This document shows positions 51,114 to 64,000 of a stretch of DNA of 64,000 nucleotides, in pieces. Numbering within the stretch: the stretch's first letter is position 1; the number at the start of each line of letters is the position of its first letter. The stretch comes from Dromaius novaehollandiae (lineage: Eukaryota; Chordata; Aves; Casuariiformes; Dromaiidae). Below the pieces are notes generated by a model. That model was given only the letters and a program-made list of their open reading frames with translations. It had not been told where the DNA came from and did no database searches. A program made the position numbers and the translations under genes. Where the stretch lies: positions 151,981,517 through 152,045,516 of the forward strand of contig NC_088099.1 of the NCBI RefSeq assembly GCF_036370855.1, given 5' to 3'.

Positions 51114-52089
51114 TTTCTATAGATGGCTCTTCTTTGGTTTTGGTCCTTCTGTAAAAGAGTCTGTGTCAGTCCGTACTGGGACTGTTTTTACTGTATATAC
51201 CCTGTACTCAAAATCATTTTACAGAACATTCTTGTGTAGGATTTAAATAACATTTAACCATCAGTCCTCCAAGGCTTTGCTCAAACTAGCTTCCTTAAGG
51301 GAAAAAAAACCCTCTGCCAGCTTGCACCTTTCAGCATGAGAGTAGTCGTGCTGATTTTACAGGAAACATTTTGTCCTCATTCTTCACTAAGTCCTCTTGC
51401 TTTTGCTTTTTTTGTTCCTTTATCCTCTTGTTTTGCTTCACTCATCTAGCTCCATCTATATTAAAGTCATACTCCTTCCTTTCTTAGACTTTCTTGCAAG
51501 ACTATAAGACAATTACCTTGCCTATTAAAATAAAGTATTTTTAGCTTGTATTCTGGATCTTCAGCAGAGAGGAACTAAAAGTCCTTCACTTGGCATTCTG
51601 CTTATTTTTTTCCTGTTCAAAAAAAAAGGCAAAAATTTTCAGAGCTTTTCTTTGGAGGCATTCTAGAGAAAATAAAATGCTAAGTGAATTAGCACTTTGA
51701 AAATGATTGACATGAGCACACATTGTTGATAGGAGATGATGTAAACTGCTGTTGGACCTTGCTTTTGGAAGATTTTTTCACTATATTTGCTGAAAAATTT
51801 CTGCCAGTCTTCACATAAAGTATGTGAAATTATGCTGAACAATACATAATGAAGTAAATATTTTCCTTTTGCATAAGATATTCATAAATTTGGAAAGTTT
51901 GTTTTCATTATTATTCAGTCAATATGGGTGCCCCACAAACAATGGAAGTGATAGTCTTATTATTAGTGTTAAGTTTAATAAGCTCCTCTGCATGATGTAT
52001 GTGTGTGCATGTGTGTGGAAAGGAGTATTTTATTTCAGCACATTACCAAGCATCCAAAAAAAACCCTTTTCTAAATGTAGAATCTGTTT

Positions 52090-52120
52090 AAACAAAACAA
52101 AACAAAACAAAAAAAAAAAA
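52090..52120. repeat. (AAAAC)n microsatellite with A12 tail
   Basis: Four AAAAC units running into an A12 stretch. Confidence 0.9.
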
Positions 52121-55100
52121 GCCCCAAGAAACAGGAATTGCAACATGTTTTCTGGCAAGTGCTAAAAACTAGGAATGATTTAGAGGCACAGAATGTTGCT
52201 TAGCTTTGATACTTTCTTCCCCATGACATACTTTTTTTCTGTAACTTAAACTAACATTTTATTGCAGAAATGCAGTATCAGGAAAATATAGTATGATAAG
52301 ATACCAAACCTTACTCAGCTTCTGGAAAGGATTTATACTATGTGTTACTGGAAAGAGAATACCTCATTACTTCCCTCTACCAAATTTTGGAATAACTAAG
52401 ATATATAAAAGTGCTTGTAAAACACGGTAGGAAAAGTACTATTATTTCTTAAATATCTGCAAAAGAATGCTGATTGGCATATATGCTAACAAAAAGGAGG
52501 TGGATAGACATGAGCTTTGCAATTTTCAGCATGCCTGAGTTCTCACCGCTAGGTAAAGCAATGTGGAAGGTAGGGGGAAGCATCGTCTACATACAGTGAA
52601 AAATAGCCACAAAAGCAGGATCTATATTTCCAAGTGACTGCCTTGGGCATTTATGATGTGATATACTACAAAAATGAAGTTTTTGATGTTAGACATTCCT
52701 TGAGCTTGCAACATAGACTGTGCAAGACTACCTGTTAGACATGGACAGTTTTGAGAGATGGACTTCAGGGCCTGAATTTCAGAGTGGCTGTGGTACACAG
52801 AGCAAAGAATAATTGAGCACATAAATATCAGGGAAATATACATTTTTCTCCCTTCAAAGACTGGATTCTTTTTCCTAACTTTTTGAGTATGAAAAAACAC
52901 ACTTTTTTTGACACTTTTGATGTAGAATTTTATGTGGATGAGAAGAGGACAACAATGATGAAAATTAAAGTAAACCATTGAAAGATGAGGATCAGATATA
53001 TTAACAGTTTGTTACTCCCCTCATTGTCTGTGTTTGCAGAGCAAATCTAAAACATCCGAACAGTTTTTGTTGTGTAATCTTCAAAACCTCTTTATTTAAT
53101 TCTAGAATATATTAGGGTTTTCCATCCTGTTCCTAAATAAAGTTAGTGATCATAAAATATGAAAATGTATTTAATGGGGGAAAAATAAATTCTCTTTTTT
53201 GTTTTAGGATACATATTCTGTAAATACTTATATGAAAATATTAACATACTACAATACATGTTTTTTATTCTGCTTTTCAAGAATAGCTGAAAATCCAGAA
53301 GTGATAATGCTGTTTTCAATATTATTAATTTGTTTCCACAAAACGTGGAAATTCCAGGACCTTTTTACCAAAAAAATATTTTTTCCCTGCCTAAAAGTGT
53401 GGTTATTTGACTGGAAAAGAATTTAGGGACAGGAGGTCTGTAGACAGAAACTTAAGCGAAGAGGCAGATAAGATTAGGGGTAACATACCCTCTAATATCT
53501 CTAATATAGTCACTGTGGAAGCAGAGTGAGTATAAGAAGAAAGGAATACAGACAGCAGCCAGGCTGATATGCTTTCCCTGAAGAACACTTTCTACTGCCA
53601 CCATGTGAGATAGACCACTGATCTGAAACAATAGAGCATGTCTTATCTGCTTACTTCTTATATTTTTATGACCTCTTTAAGGAAGAGAGTGACAGTGTAG
53701 ATTGAGGTCATGAAGCTCCACTGAAGACTGGATTAATTCATTTCCATTAGCTCAGTTTTTCCATGACATCTCAGATCCAGACATAAACCCATTATATCAA
53801 ATCAAAGAGAAAATAAAAAATATTAAATGAAAAAAAATCTCTGAGAATTTTAAGATGTTCATTAATAAACCTTTCAAGCATACAGATTAAATGAAAAAGC
53901 TGTAATTTACTGAGAAGCCGGGACCAGCTCTCAGAGCATCTTTAGCTCATAAAGTAAACCCTCCTGGTTACTGAAACACTTTCTAGTTGTCAGCGAAAGT
54001 GTATCCTGAAGGGGAGGTTGGAGGTACAAGAGTAGTTTGCAGTGCCACATCTTAAAATTTGTTTCCATATTTTGGTGACTTACTGTATCACCACTTTCAG
54101 TTTATCAACACATTTTAAAGAATTCTTACTTTTTACATTTGGATAAAACTAAACACTCGACCTTGCTAAGTCTACAAGCACTTATGATATCAGAGTCTGT
54201 CCACTAGCCATCTCATTCTTACCCCATCCAGGACTGATGAGAGAAAAGCAGGAAAGATGAGCAGCTTGAAGTAACATCATGACCTATTGTGAGGGACATT
54301 GTTGTTCTTATTTTCAACAGTTTATGTTTCAAAGGGTTTCCTCCAAGAGTTGTGTCTCTGGGTATGGCATATAAACATAAAATGTTTTACATTTGCTATC
54401 ACACTTTTAAACTTTTTGAATATTTTTGAAAGCTCTATGGAATGAGCCTACATCAACCCATCTGTAACAAACATCTCATTATTCTACACATAATATTCTC
54501 CAATGTATTTCCACTACGCTTTTATTACATAGATGTTACTTTTCTGAAAAATGATATAAAATGTAATGAAGTAATTAAATTGATGGCCATATTAGGAAAA
54601 ACAGTAATGTTAGCCTATATTATGATTCTAATTGCATTCATTTTTAAAGATACAAAGAAAAGCTTTTACCTCCAATCAACTATTCATGCAACTGCTTTAA
54701 TGTATAGATACGGAACAGCTATCTTTGTATTCTTTTTCAAAAGCATGATTGTTCCACTCATTTTTTGTTATAATATAAAGAACACGGGGGGTACATGAAA
54801 CCTTGGACCTAGCCCTCCTTTACTCAAGAGTCCCAAAAATGAAGATCTGTGCATACCACAAGAAATATTTTTTTTACCATGTCTTTAAACTTTTCTTTCT
54901 ATTTTATCATCATGTATGACTTTGCTATGAAAAGTGACATGATTGATTAATTGGATTTGACGTGACATGTCTTATTTAGAAATTTCAGAAAGCAGTGCTG
55001 CTGAGTATTAGTCTATCAGAAATGACATGTATGTCATATGACTGGCTTTCTAGACACGGCCCAGGCATAGCCTCATTTCCTTGGGCATAACAACACTGAC

Positions 55101-55644
55101 ACTCAAGAAAAAAGATGATGCCTGTCAGATCTTCCTATTCTCCATAGAAATTCTTCCAAGAAGCCTCTAAGACATTACTCTTCTCATCTATGAGACTACA
55201 AAAGGATATTTGCTCAACAATGGGCTGGGAGAGGCCTGTTATTTGTTGCACTGAAATGACTGGCGAAAAATATTGTAACCTATTTGTTATTACTAACAGC
55301 ATTTTTGGTTAAGTGAGGGAATTTTACAAAGCTGTAGGAGGAAATAGAGATTTGCTCTTATACATTTGGTCATTATTTCTCATTTTCTATACTTTTCATG
55401 TGAAATGAAGGTTTTGTGAAAGAGCTCATTTATACATAGGTGCAGACACCTGATTTGAAACACCTAATTATTGTAGGACTGTAGTCTATATTACAATGGT
55501 TCTAAACAGCACAATGAGAGTGAATAATAACTACAGATGATCGATGAAAATATTCAAATTTTAATATTCTTCACTTTCATCTTAATAAGGTTATGAGTAA
55601 ATAATTATTGTGTGTTAAAGTATTTTTATTCCATATCTGTATCT

Positions 55645-55705
55645 ATGTATATACACACTTATACACACTTATTATATATACATATGTATATACCCACATA
55701 TATGT
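55645..55705. repeat. TA/CA-rich imperfect microsatellite
   Basis: Alternating TA, CA and TG dinucleotides with a 10-base duplication 'atacacactt' inside. Confidence 0.75.
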
Positions 55706-58700
55706 TTTAATGTAATGAAGTTTTTGTGGAGAACAAGCAGGAATGGAAAGACTCTGAGACCTTTGGTGCCTTTGGGCAGTCGAAGTGGTTTCTGAAACCA
55801 TTACTTTCAGATGCACACAAGTTCAGACAGAAAAGAGCGTGATAGGTGTCTGCATAGTGCCTTCCAAGCTTGTATCTGCCATTCAGGGGAACAGCTGTGG
55901 CTTTTGTGCCTTTTGATTTTCACAGCAATGAGATAAGAGTCCTGTAAGAAAGAAGATCTATATATTGTTTCTGACTTTTAGTTCTGAATCAATATTAGGC
56001 AATGACAATTACTTTCATACTATTATGTGAGCTGAACTTCGACCCCTTTTCAAAAGGGTAATATGACTTAAGATTTGCAGGTAACTTTGCAATAACTGCT
56101 CTGCTTTGCGGCGTCTTGCATGAGGACAACAACTAAGACTTGGGAAGAGGGTCAGCTCTTCAGTCGCTGATGCCTTAGGGAAGCTAGGAAGTGTCCCTGC
56201 TTCTCCATCTACACAGCCTTTCACATGCCAAATAGTCACAAAGCACTTCACTGCCTTAGGCTATTTCAAAGGCATAGCTGTTCCATGCTAGTTAAAACAT
56301 ATTTACAGTGTTTAATAAAAAATAGCCTTTTCCAAGAGAGTACATTATTGTGTACAAGAAATCCCAGCTGTACCTCCGAATGCTAATTTGCATACAGGAC
56401 CGTGAAATAACATTTACTAAATTAGTCTTCTAGGGCGATCCAAAATACTTGAACTGGGAAAGACTGTGATAGGAAGAAATGGATAATGAACTCCTTTTAG
56501 CTGCTTTCACAAAGGGAAGAAGGAGGCTGCCGAATGCTCTTTAAAAGGAAAAAGTCTGGATGATATCACTTCTTTTCAGACTTCCCCTGTAAATTATTCT
56601 GATCCAAGCCCAAATGACAGAACTGAAATGAAAAAAATATAAACTTAATCCTCTTCAAACTTATTTTCTTTCCGTTTCAGAAGATGACTAAGGTTTTCAA
56701 AATTAAAACTCAAAAAAGGGAAAAAAAAAAAAACAAAATGGAGAGGAAAACAGCCAAAACCCCCCAAAAGAATACATTCCTTGCCTTCTACCTTATGTCT
56801 CCTTCTTATGCTCTCCCTACTAAAAACAGAAGAAAAAAATATATATCTCCTTTAACCAATATCTAGCAATTTTGTTTAAATTAAATGTCTGTCTCTTTAC
56901 TGTTCTTTTGTGTTCTTTGAAAATTCAAAATGACACTGTAAAGAAGGGAAATAATATTTTTTTTGTAGTTTTTAATGGGAAATACTTGAGAAGAAAAACG
57001 TTTCAAAGCCAATTTCCACTATTTCTTTAGAGTATAACTCTTAAAATGTATGTGTGTGAGTAAGAGGCTTGTAGTGTTTTATAACATGGGTGCCCTAAAG
57101 CTTTCTAAATACTGGTGCATGTTGTGCTGGCCGTCATGTGATAATAATTGAGTTTTTAGGAAAAGGCAGATGAAGTCCTGCCATGGGGTAAGCCAGTAGT
57201 CTAAGAAATCATGCTAAGCATACAAAAGAAAACAGCTGAAATTACATGTTCTTCTTTTAGGAAGAAAAACAGAATCTGTAGCTGCAGAGGAAGAGAAAGG
57301 TGAACTTATTTTCTTCCAACTTTGTAGAATTAATCAAGAGTCCTGAAGTCATGCAAATATAAATCCTATTATGTATTATATAACTATTACCTAATTTGAC
57401 AATAAATATTATATAACTCTTATACTATCACATTAAGAGGCTTTTTGTAAAAATAAATCCATACAGGCTAAACAGAAGAATTATCTTTAAATTCTATTTA
57501 AAAATCTTGCTGCAATTTTCCTGCTAGTGGCTTAAAGCAATATGGTGTTGGCCTAGAAAGATGATGTTTTGGACCACTATAATTTTAGATTACAATATCA
57601 TTTTAAAAGTGTAATTCTGCATTTCCTATTCATATAAGATTAGTTGATTATTACTAATTTTCTTTAAATTAAAATGCAATTATGTGACACAATCAGCCTT
57701 CTGAGAACTGCAAACATTCACCAAAACCTCTTGAACTCAGTTCTTCCTAAAAGAGGTTCAACACATCCTTTAGGGGTGGACTGGGGATACACCAGCGGGG
57801 TGCTGCTTCCCAGATTGGGGGGTGGGAGTTATTAGAACAGCAAAGTGGCACAGCAGTTAAGGACACAATATGCACCTTATTTAGAATGAGAGAAGAATTA
57901 GACGTTCTGCAGGCATTCTGCAAAATGTTGTTATCCATTTGGAATTTTGCCAAAAAGTAGCTAAAACCTTAAGGTTTTATCACAAGTACTCTAACATTGG
58001 CATTTTCAGCTGTGAATGTTTATGAAAAAATATTCATTTTGTTTAATAAATTGCATTGTATTACAATAAGCTAAGCTAGGTTAATTTTAGTTTCAGTTAA
58101 TGTGTTCCTGAATGTAATCCCCCAGAAAACACAAATGGTTTAATTAGGGCTTAAACAAACTCAACCTTTTACAAGAGTTCCTGCAAGTTTTTATGAAAAC
58201 TTATTGACTTTCTGTAACCAAGCTTGGGTTTTATAATGTAGCCCCAGACTGATCTTTTCAATAATAAATGTCTAAGATCTTTCATAGGAATGATGACACT
58301 AATTAGTCTACATTTTGCAGACATTATTCTACCTTTTCCAGACACTTTTATTAGAAAAAAGAAAATTAAGTTTGGATGGATTTCAATAGAAACAACGGAG
58401 CTTGTAAAATTATCTATTAAATTGCCTCAGTTTGGTTTCTAGAGTTCTTAGGAGCATTATCTGCTTCTGAAACCTAGAGCAATTTAAAGTCTTTTTTAAC
58501 AACTGTTTTGCTTGTTAGATATGAACAAGCTGGTTCATTAACCAGAATTAATGTTTACTAAATAGGTGTCCTTTCAGCTGGCTGGGATTGCTTAAAATTA
58601 GTATAAAGAATCATTCTCTTATTCTCAGCCTTTTTATAGATGAATATCCTTTATTACTAATTCATCTAAATTGTTCTCAATTTCAAACGAAACCTTAGTC

Positions 58701-60297
58701 TCACTGCAGAATGGGAATTGTATAATTGACTTTAAAGAGGCCATTGAGTAGTTCTTTATGTAACACTTATGTCTGCAAAAACAGGGTAATTGGAAACAAA
58801 GATTTTCATACATTAAAGCTGAAGTGGAAGCTAGGAATGAATTTTCTTCTTCTTCTCCTGCTGATGGAGACAGTGACCTACAGTATTGCATGTACTGATG
58901 TGCAAGCTGATGGCACAGTGGGGAATGCTGATTAATGTTTGCTGCCTAGTTGAACTACTCTTAAGTATCCTGTAGAGCTTGCTCAGACTTCTCGATCCTT
59001 CTTGCACTGCATTCAGAAACTGAAGACATATTAAAGCAGGTTTCTCTCCTCATCCCTGCAGAAGATATGTGTTTGCTCCTTTGGCATAAGCGTGCACGCT
59101 TGTATGTGCCTGGATATGGACGAGGCTGATGTTTTCAGCATTTTGGCAAATATTTTGCCCAGAAGAACAGTGAATGCGGACAGAACACAGTAAATATGCT
59201 GTTAGAAAGGCAAATATTTCTTAATATTTCTAAAATATTCCAAAGTTACTAATATTTCTAAAATGTTTGTGATAGTCACGTCAAATTACAACACATTCAC
59301 ACTCCGTGTCTTCTTCAAACCCTATTAGAATTAACAAATGTCTTTTGTTTCATGATGTACAAAATTTTTTTCTCTTGTCCTCTTTTACTTCTCTTTGTTT
59401 TTGTTCTGCACAGTACTCAGTCCTGAATACTAAGATATTCATATAGAAAATCTTTTAACTGGGCTTCTACCCAGACAGTATTTCCAAGGCTAATATTTGC
59501 TGTCTTCTCTAATTTCTTTTTGACCTCACTATAATTTTCCAATATTGAATTTTCCTGAATTTTAATTGTCCATTTTCTCACTGGCTTTCCATAATGATAC
59601 ATGTTAAACTTGCAGTGGTAAAGTCTAGACTAAATTATTTCCTGAAAACTGATAATAGTTCTGTCATAGAATTTTTATAGTACTGTTCATAGCACTAAAA
59701 TAAGGAATGCTTTAATTTCATTTCTTTATATTTTCTAGTTGCCTGGACACTTAGAGATAGCTGATAAGACCAGAAGTTTTTTTGTACTTGATATGAATCT
59801 ATTACCCTTTTCCTCTTAAAAGAGAAAGAAGGTCACAACTGATGTTACTTTAAGGTATAACAACAACTTGAAAATATGATATATTCCTGTAATGGAAGTG
59901 TTGCAATCTATTTTGCATGAAATATATTGCTGCAATGCAATGTCATGAGCTGAAAGCAGAATGATCTTGAGAAGTAGTTCATGTTTTTATGTTACATATT
60001 GGTGTTCCCTATTCCCTTACTATAGAAATGAATGCCATGCTGATGAGGCACTATTGTATTAAATTTAATTCTAAGTAACACTGCTACAAACCCAATTAGC
60101 TTCACAGAAATACTGCATTGTGCAACCATGTAGACCTGTAATAGGGTATTTCCTTTGCTAGTAACAGTCCATAAACTTTGCACTGAGTTTGCAAGGCCTC
60201 AGGACTGAGGCTTATCTGTCTGAAATTTTCTTAACCTGCCTGCAGCTTTGTTCTACCTATTTTACCTGTGACAGCAGTTTCCAACCGATCGAGTGTC

Positions 60298-61080
60298 TAT
60301 GGCGGATTAGTTTTACTTTTGTATATCTTTGTATGGTACAACCATAGTTTTATATAGACAGCAATAAGGAGCACTTATTCCGTGTACAAGGAGATATTTA
60401 CCAGTCTGACATAATGATGTAGTGCAGAGACATACCGGCCTGGGGTGACAGCAGAGACCTTGAGCACGGGAGACACGGGGTGCAGTGCAGAGGAGCACAG
60501 GCGTGGGATGATAAAAGATGGGGCACAGGCTCGGCACTGGGGACGACATGGCTATAAACTGCTCATCCATGGTCTCTCAGTTAAAGAAATGCACATCTGG
60601 AGCTGGACAAATCCTGTTTTAGAGATAAAAAGGAGAACAAAGAAGTATTAGCTAACATACATAAAAGGCACCATGTATAGTAAATTTGGATGTAACGTGG
60701 AGCTGCAGACCAATGAAGAAAGAAAAAAGGTGTAAAAGCACATTAGCAAGCATATGGAAATCATCCAAGCAGATCATTTAGTGAGGAAAAAGGAGCCATC
60801 AACGTGAACATCATATTCCTCCCAGCGAAGGTCTCCGGATGCTGACAGCTCACCATAACATCCCCATAACCACCACCAGAATAAAACCACCAACCTTAAG
60901 ACTCAGACTAGCAACAGAAGGATGAGCATAACAACAGGAAAAAAGGGTAGAAATTAAGAAGTGTGTACGTTACTGTACAAATATATATATAAGGTGTGCT
61001 TCTCCTTTGCCCATAAACAAGATCATTAGCATAAAAATTGCAAAGTAAAACATAATAAATATGGAGCTAGAAGTTCCCAG
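60298..61080 (+). mobile_element. LTR-like repeat, longer copy (family shared with 9425-9904)
   Basis: This collinear relative of the 9.4-kb element has the anchors at 60450, 60616, 60671 and 60989 described there, plus about 60 extra bases between the first two anchors and a further left part. The left edge 'tatggcgga' (60298-60306) is the same 9-mer that begins the solo LTR at 48575. A TATA-like 'atatatataaggtg' lies at 60981-60994 and an AATAAA near 61051, the order expected for U3, R and U5. GC content rises sharply at 60430-60560. No matching target duplication was found, so the right border is approximate. No coding region is attached. Repeat family: seen. LTR identity: likely. Confidence 0.62.
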
Positions 61081-61584
61081 AAAGTAGTAATTCAGTCCTA
61101 CTTTCCTTGACTTAGGTGATTTCTTACATGATCAATTAACTGATATTTGAAGAAGAAAGGAATTATCAGGAAGGTGCAGAACAGGAGGCAATGTTTCATT
61201 ATGTGCCAGTATGGTATTAACATTAAAATCAAGAACTATGTCTTACACAATTTTGGATGCACTTAGATTCTTTAAAAAATATTCTCATTTCAAATTATGA
61301 AGACATTTCTTGAAACATAAAGAAATAAAATGTTTCTGACGAAAGGGCAGAACATATTTTGGATTCTCTTCCAGTTTGTTCATTTTCCAGAACCAAATGC
61401 TTGTTTCGTGTCTTCCACTTTCCATATGTCAGGTTCATAACTGACCCTACAGTACAGCCTAAAATACTTATTTAATGGATTCAGATTGTGACTTATGTCC
61501 TAAAGCCTGATTGACTTGACAAGAACTATGTTGTGTATATATGCCAAAACCAAAATTCATTTTCAAAGCAGATTTTTGTGGGAA
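61081..61584. other. AT-rich DNA between an LTR-like element and CR1
   Basis: Nothing recognised. Confidence 0.5.
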
Positions 61585-61857
61585 TTTGTGGTAGATGATA
61601 TAACAAGGGGAAATAGCCATAAACTGTGGCTTGAGAATTTCAGAGCATACAGCATAATCATCATCATCATCATACCCAGGCAAGTAGTGCAGCACTTAAC
61701 AGGCTGGCCAGGGATTTTATGAAGTCTCCATTCTTGGAGGCTTTTCAGAACTTGGCTAGGCAAAGCCAAAGCTGGACAACCTAGCACCGATACTGCAGAT
61801 CAGACTAGCTAACCCTCCCAGGTCCCTTCCAGCCTACATTTCTATGACTCTTTGTGT
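61585..61857 (+). mobile_element. CR1 LINE 3' end, plus strand
   Basis: The plus strand runs through the end of CR1: 'gtagtgcagcacttaacagg' and 'ctggccagggattttatgaa' near 61684-61723, 'gtctccattcttggaggctt' near 61724, the 'ctggacaacctagc' region, and the terminal 'caggtcccttccagcctaca' followed by 'tttctatgactctttgtg', where the octamer tail would be. It is strongly diverged and 5'-truncated, as most CR1 copies are. An ATC microsatellite has grown inside it (61657-61673). It is the only CR1 piece in the window on the plus strand. Confidence 0.88.
61657..61673. repeat. (ATC)n microsatellite inside CR1
   Basis: Nearly six ATC units interrupting the CR1 3' segment. Confidence 0.9.
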
Positions 61858-64000
61858 TACAACAAATAAATATATTAAAAAGCCCTTATCCCATGTATAT
61901 ATTTTTCCTCTAGTGATGCCAGAATTTCCCCTAGCTACAACCACTTAGTACTAACTGTGAAAGCTCTGTGAAAATATATGTAAGATAAGTTTATTAATTG
62001 CCCCTGTTTATGAAGTGTAATTTATTATTAGCTATAATGACAGAATTAGATAAGTGCCTCCTGTCACCTTGAGCTGACACATAAACTATTACTACCTTCA
62101 TTAAATTTTCATATACATATTATTGTTTGCCATACATTCATCTGTATAACAACGAATATGTTGTGATGGCATATTTTAAAACACCAAATAAACCAGTAAG
62201 CTTCCATAGCAACTAGATAACTATGGCTGACCTGGCTTTTCAAGCAAAAATTAAAGTATTGTTTTTAAAAATGATCACAGGAATGATATTTATAAATTTA
62301 CATCCTATAGCAGGACAGAAAGACAGTGATAACAGACTGTAACAGACAATTATGGGCTAGACAGTAATAACAGCTTCAGACAGTAACAACAGCTAGATTT
62401 TGGGGAGCAGAATTTTAAGGGATGCCTAAGAGCTATATAAATTTCTCTCCAGCCTTCTGGACATAGAGTCTGTATTTTTGTAAATTAAAATAAAATTCAC
62501 ATTATTGAATTACCATCTCTCACCAATTAATAACTGAGGAATAACTTGGGAAGTGAGTTGTAAAACTTTGGTGGGATCAGCTCTTTTATGCTAACCACTA
62601 GAAAATCAGACATGAGATGATTAAACACAATGAATGCAAAGGAAGAGTGATCAAAAGCAATACCCCTCTCCAATCTGAAAACTAGAAAAATCCAATACAA
62701 AGCAGTTCAAATGACTTTTTGGCTCCTAGTTTTATAATTTCATTATATTTTCTTAAATAAAAAATGCAATTTAGAAATTTTTTTCAACAAACGATTTCTT
62801 AGCAGTTTTAAAATATTTCAATTTGGGTGCTTTTTATTTTAAATAAAGCAATTCATTTTCTGATAGAAAGTTATTAGCCATTATATGTTAAAATCCTAAA
62901 TGTAAACTTAACATGGTCTACATGTTTCTACTTCATTTACAAATACTATTCTGATAGAGAATTTGTATTATTAATTTTTCAATTTGTTTACAATGTTGCA
63001 CAGCGTGTTTTGCCATTTTAGGGACAGTTGGAAAGGAAACATTTTGGCAGTTTTCAAGATGTTCCCTTATGCTTCTCGGATGACCAGACAACCATCAGAT
63101 TAGCAATCAGAAATAGTGTACATATTCAGTATCTCCCTTTAAGCTTCTGCAAGAAATATCCACAAGACCCTTTGCCATTGCTCATGTTTCATTTCATGTC
63201 TTATTTTTCACAAATGAATATTTTTGAAGCTGATGAGCAATGGTGGATGACATTTCCCTTACAGTACAATTCACTCAGTATTGTGGCTGGTCATAGAACT
63301 AAGTTAGAAACCACTCTCTCTACCTGAACAAAACAAAAAAGTATTTGAGCTCTTTAATATGTATAAAATTTACTCTTAGAATGAAACCTAAAACAATTAA
63401 CAATTAAATATTAACAATTAAATTTATTATTAAGCAATGTCCTTTCAGTCACCAAGAAGCAACCATTAGGCAATCATATCAAAATCACTTTAGTGACCGA
63501 AGGTAACCAAACGTTTGTTTCGCTCCACTTAGAAACAGATGAAGATCATCCAAGACTGGAAAAGCATATGGTCAAAAGAAGTTAGAAAAAAAAAATGGGC
63601 CAGAGTCAGGATCACACAGGTGCACAGATACATAGAGAGTCAGAGATTAGAAATATCATTAATTTCCAAAAAGAAAATGAAATTTCTTATATTTACTCTT
63701 TATTGTCTTCTTGTTCTATCACAGCTGGAGGCTGTCAGCTCTTTGACCCACTTTTTCTCGATGCAGGCTCCTAGAGACATGTATCACACATCTGGACCAG
63801 AGAGATGGCCATTAGCAGTTGAAATGATTAGAAATTGGATTCATTTCCCTGTCAACTTTTTTGCGCAAGAGATTAGTATCAATTTATATCAATTCAAGTG
63901 TTGTGTAGTTCATGCTTCTCTCCAAATGTGCATGCAGTGGCAGATTTATCATCTTAATTCTGCATGAACAAGAGGGGTCAACAACGGTCTTTGGGTTAAT
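61858..64000. other. AT-rich DNA to the end of the window
   Basis: No exon or further mobile element recognised. It holds the 19-base minisatellite at 62321-62393 and a repeated 'aacaattaa' motif near 63394-63423. The 142-codon frame 63539-63967 starts at a true ATG and has a hydrophobic stretch around residues 47-66, but no family match that I know and no promoter or splice context; I treat it as chance. Confidence 0.5.
62321..62393. repeat. 19-base minisatellite, about four units
   Basis: The motif AGACAGTRAYAACAG starts at 62321, 62359 and 62378. The spacings of 38 and 19 imply a 19-base period, with a decayed unit between the first two ('gtaacagacaa'). Confidence 0.75.

Larger units (their letters stand above)
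49680..60297. other. About 10.6 kb without recognisable gene or mobile element
   Basis: AT-rich with several simple repeats (51071-51113, 52090-52120 and 55645-55705, annotated separately). Two frames of 118 codons (52622-52978 minus, 54442-54798 plus) show no family or domain. The latter is hydrophobic mainly because it is TA-rich. The part 50640-50880 is of even composition and might be conserved non-coding sequence. Confidence 0.5.

Noticed and set aside
52622..52978. 118-codon minus-strand frame
   Set aside because: No recognisable family and no splice or promoter context; AT-rich chance frame.
54442..54798. 118-codon hydrophobic ATG frame that could look like a membrane protein
   Set aside because: The hydrophobicity follows from T-rich codons in AT-rich DNA; no conserved pattern or gene context.
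61408..61412. GTGTC as a right-hand target duplication for the LTR-like element at 60298
   Set aside because: The bases before it do not end in CA and lie far beyond the poly(A) signal, so the match to the left flank is probably chance.
63539..63967. 142-codon ATG frame with a hydrophobic stretch resembling a signal peptide at residues 47-66
   Set aside because: The hydrophobic part is internal, no family is recognised, and there is no promoter, splice or poly(A) context; chance is the simplest reading.
1..64000. CRISPR arrays, tRNA or rRNA genes, bacterial operons, phage genes
   Set aside because: No evenly spaced direct repeats with unique spacers, no cloverleaf or rRNA signature recognised, and no dense coding anywhere; the DNA is typical vertebrate non-coding sequence.

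Overview
The window looks like non-coding nuclear DNA of a vertebrate, most probably a bird. It is AT-rich and CpG-poor, full of short simple repeats, and has no operon-like gene packing. It carries several pieces of CR1, the main LINE of birds and other sauropsids, plus long terminal repeat (LTR) sequences of endogenous retroviruses. I recognise no protein-coding exon, tRNA, rRNA, CRISPR array or bacterial-type gene in 64 kb. It is therefore either a gene desert or the inside of a very long intron; the sequence alone does not say which. The open reading frames present are short. Several begin at codons other than ATG, and none shows a family I know except the CR1 reverse-strand frames.

Layout: 1-5.4 kb holds three CR1 fragments, all on the minus strand: an internal reverse-transcriptase piece at 1475-1862, a 3'-end piece at 2882-3102, and an endonuclease/reverse-transcriptase piece at 4560-5370. 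From 5.4 to 9.4 kb I see no repeat I can name. At 9.42-9.90 kb there is a degraded LTR-like element whose relative lies at 60.30-61.08 kb. From 10 to 36 kb the DNA is mostly unremarkable and AT-rich, with microsatellites, homopolymers, a G-quadruplex-prone run, one close CTCF-type match (23383-23397) and a few stretches that could be conserved non-coding elements. A small 26-30 bp minisatellite lies at 36175-36258. The most unusual block by composition is 37270-38470: GC-rich, CpG-richer than anything around it, and built partly of degenerate short tandem motifs. A structured, probably ancient repeat lies at 41.4-41.9 kb. At 48575-49674 there is a well-formed solo LTR with a poly(A) signal and a 5-bp flanking duplication. 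From 50 to 60 kb there is little to name. The window ends with the second copy of the LTR-like family, a CR1 3' end on the plus strand (61585-61857), a 19-bp minisatellite, and AT-rich DNA.

Nothing here forms a gene system. The content is the history of retroelement insertion and decay plus possible regulatory sequence. I found no convincing undescribed biological system. The items most worth a search are the GC-rich block at 37.3-38.5 kb, the two-copy LTR family, the solo LTR, and the CTCF-like site.
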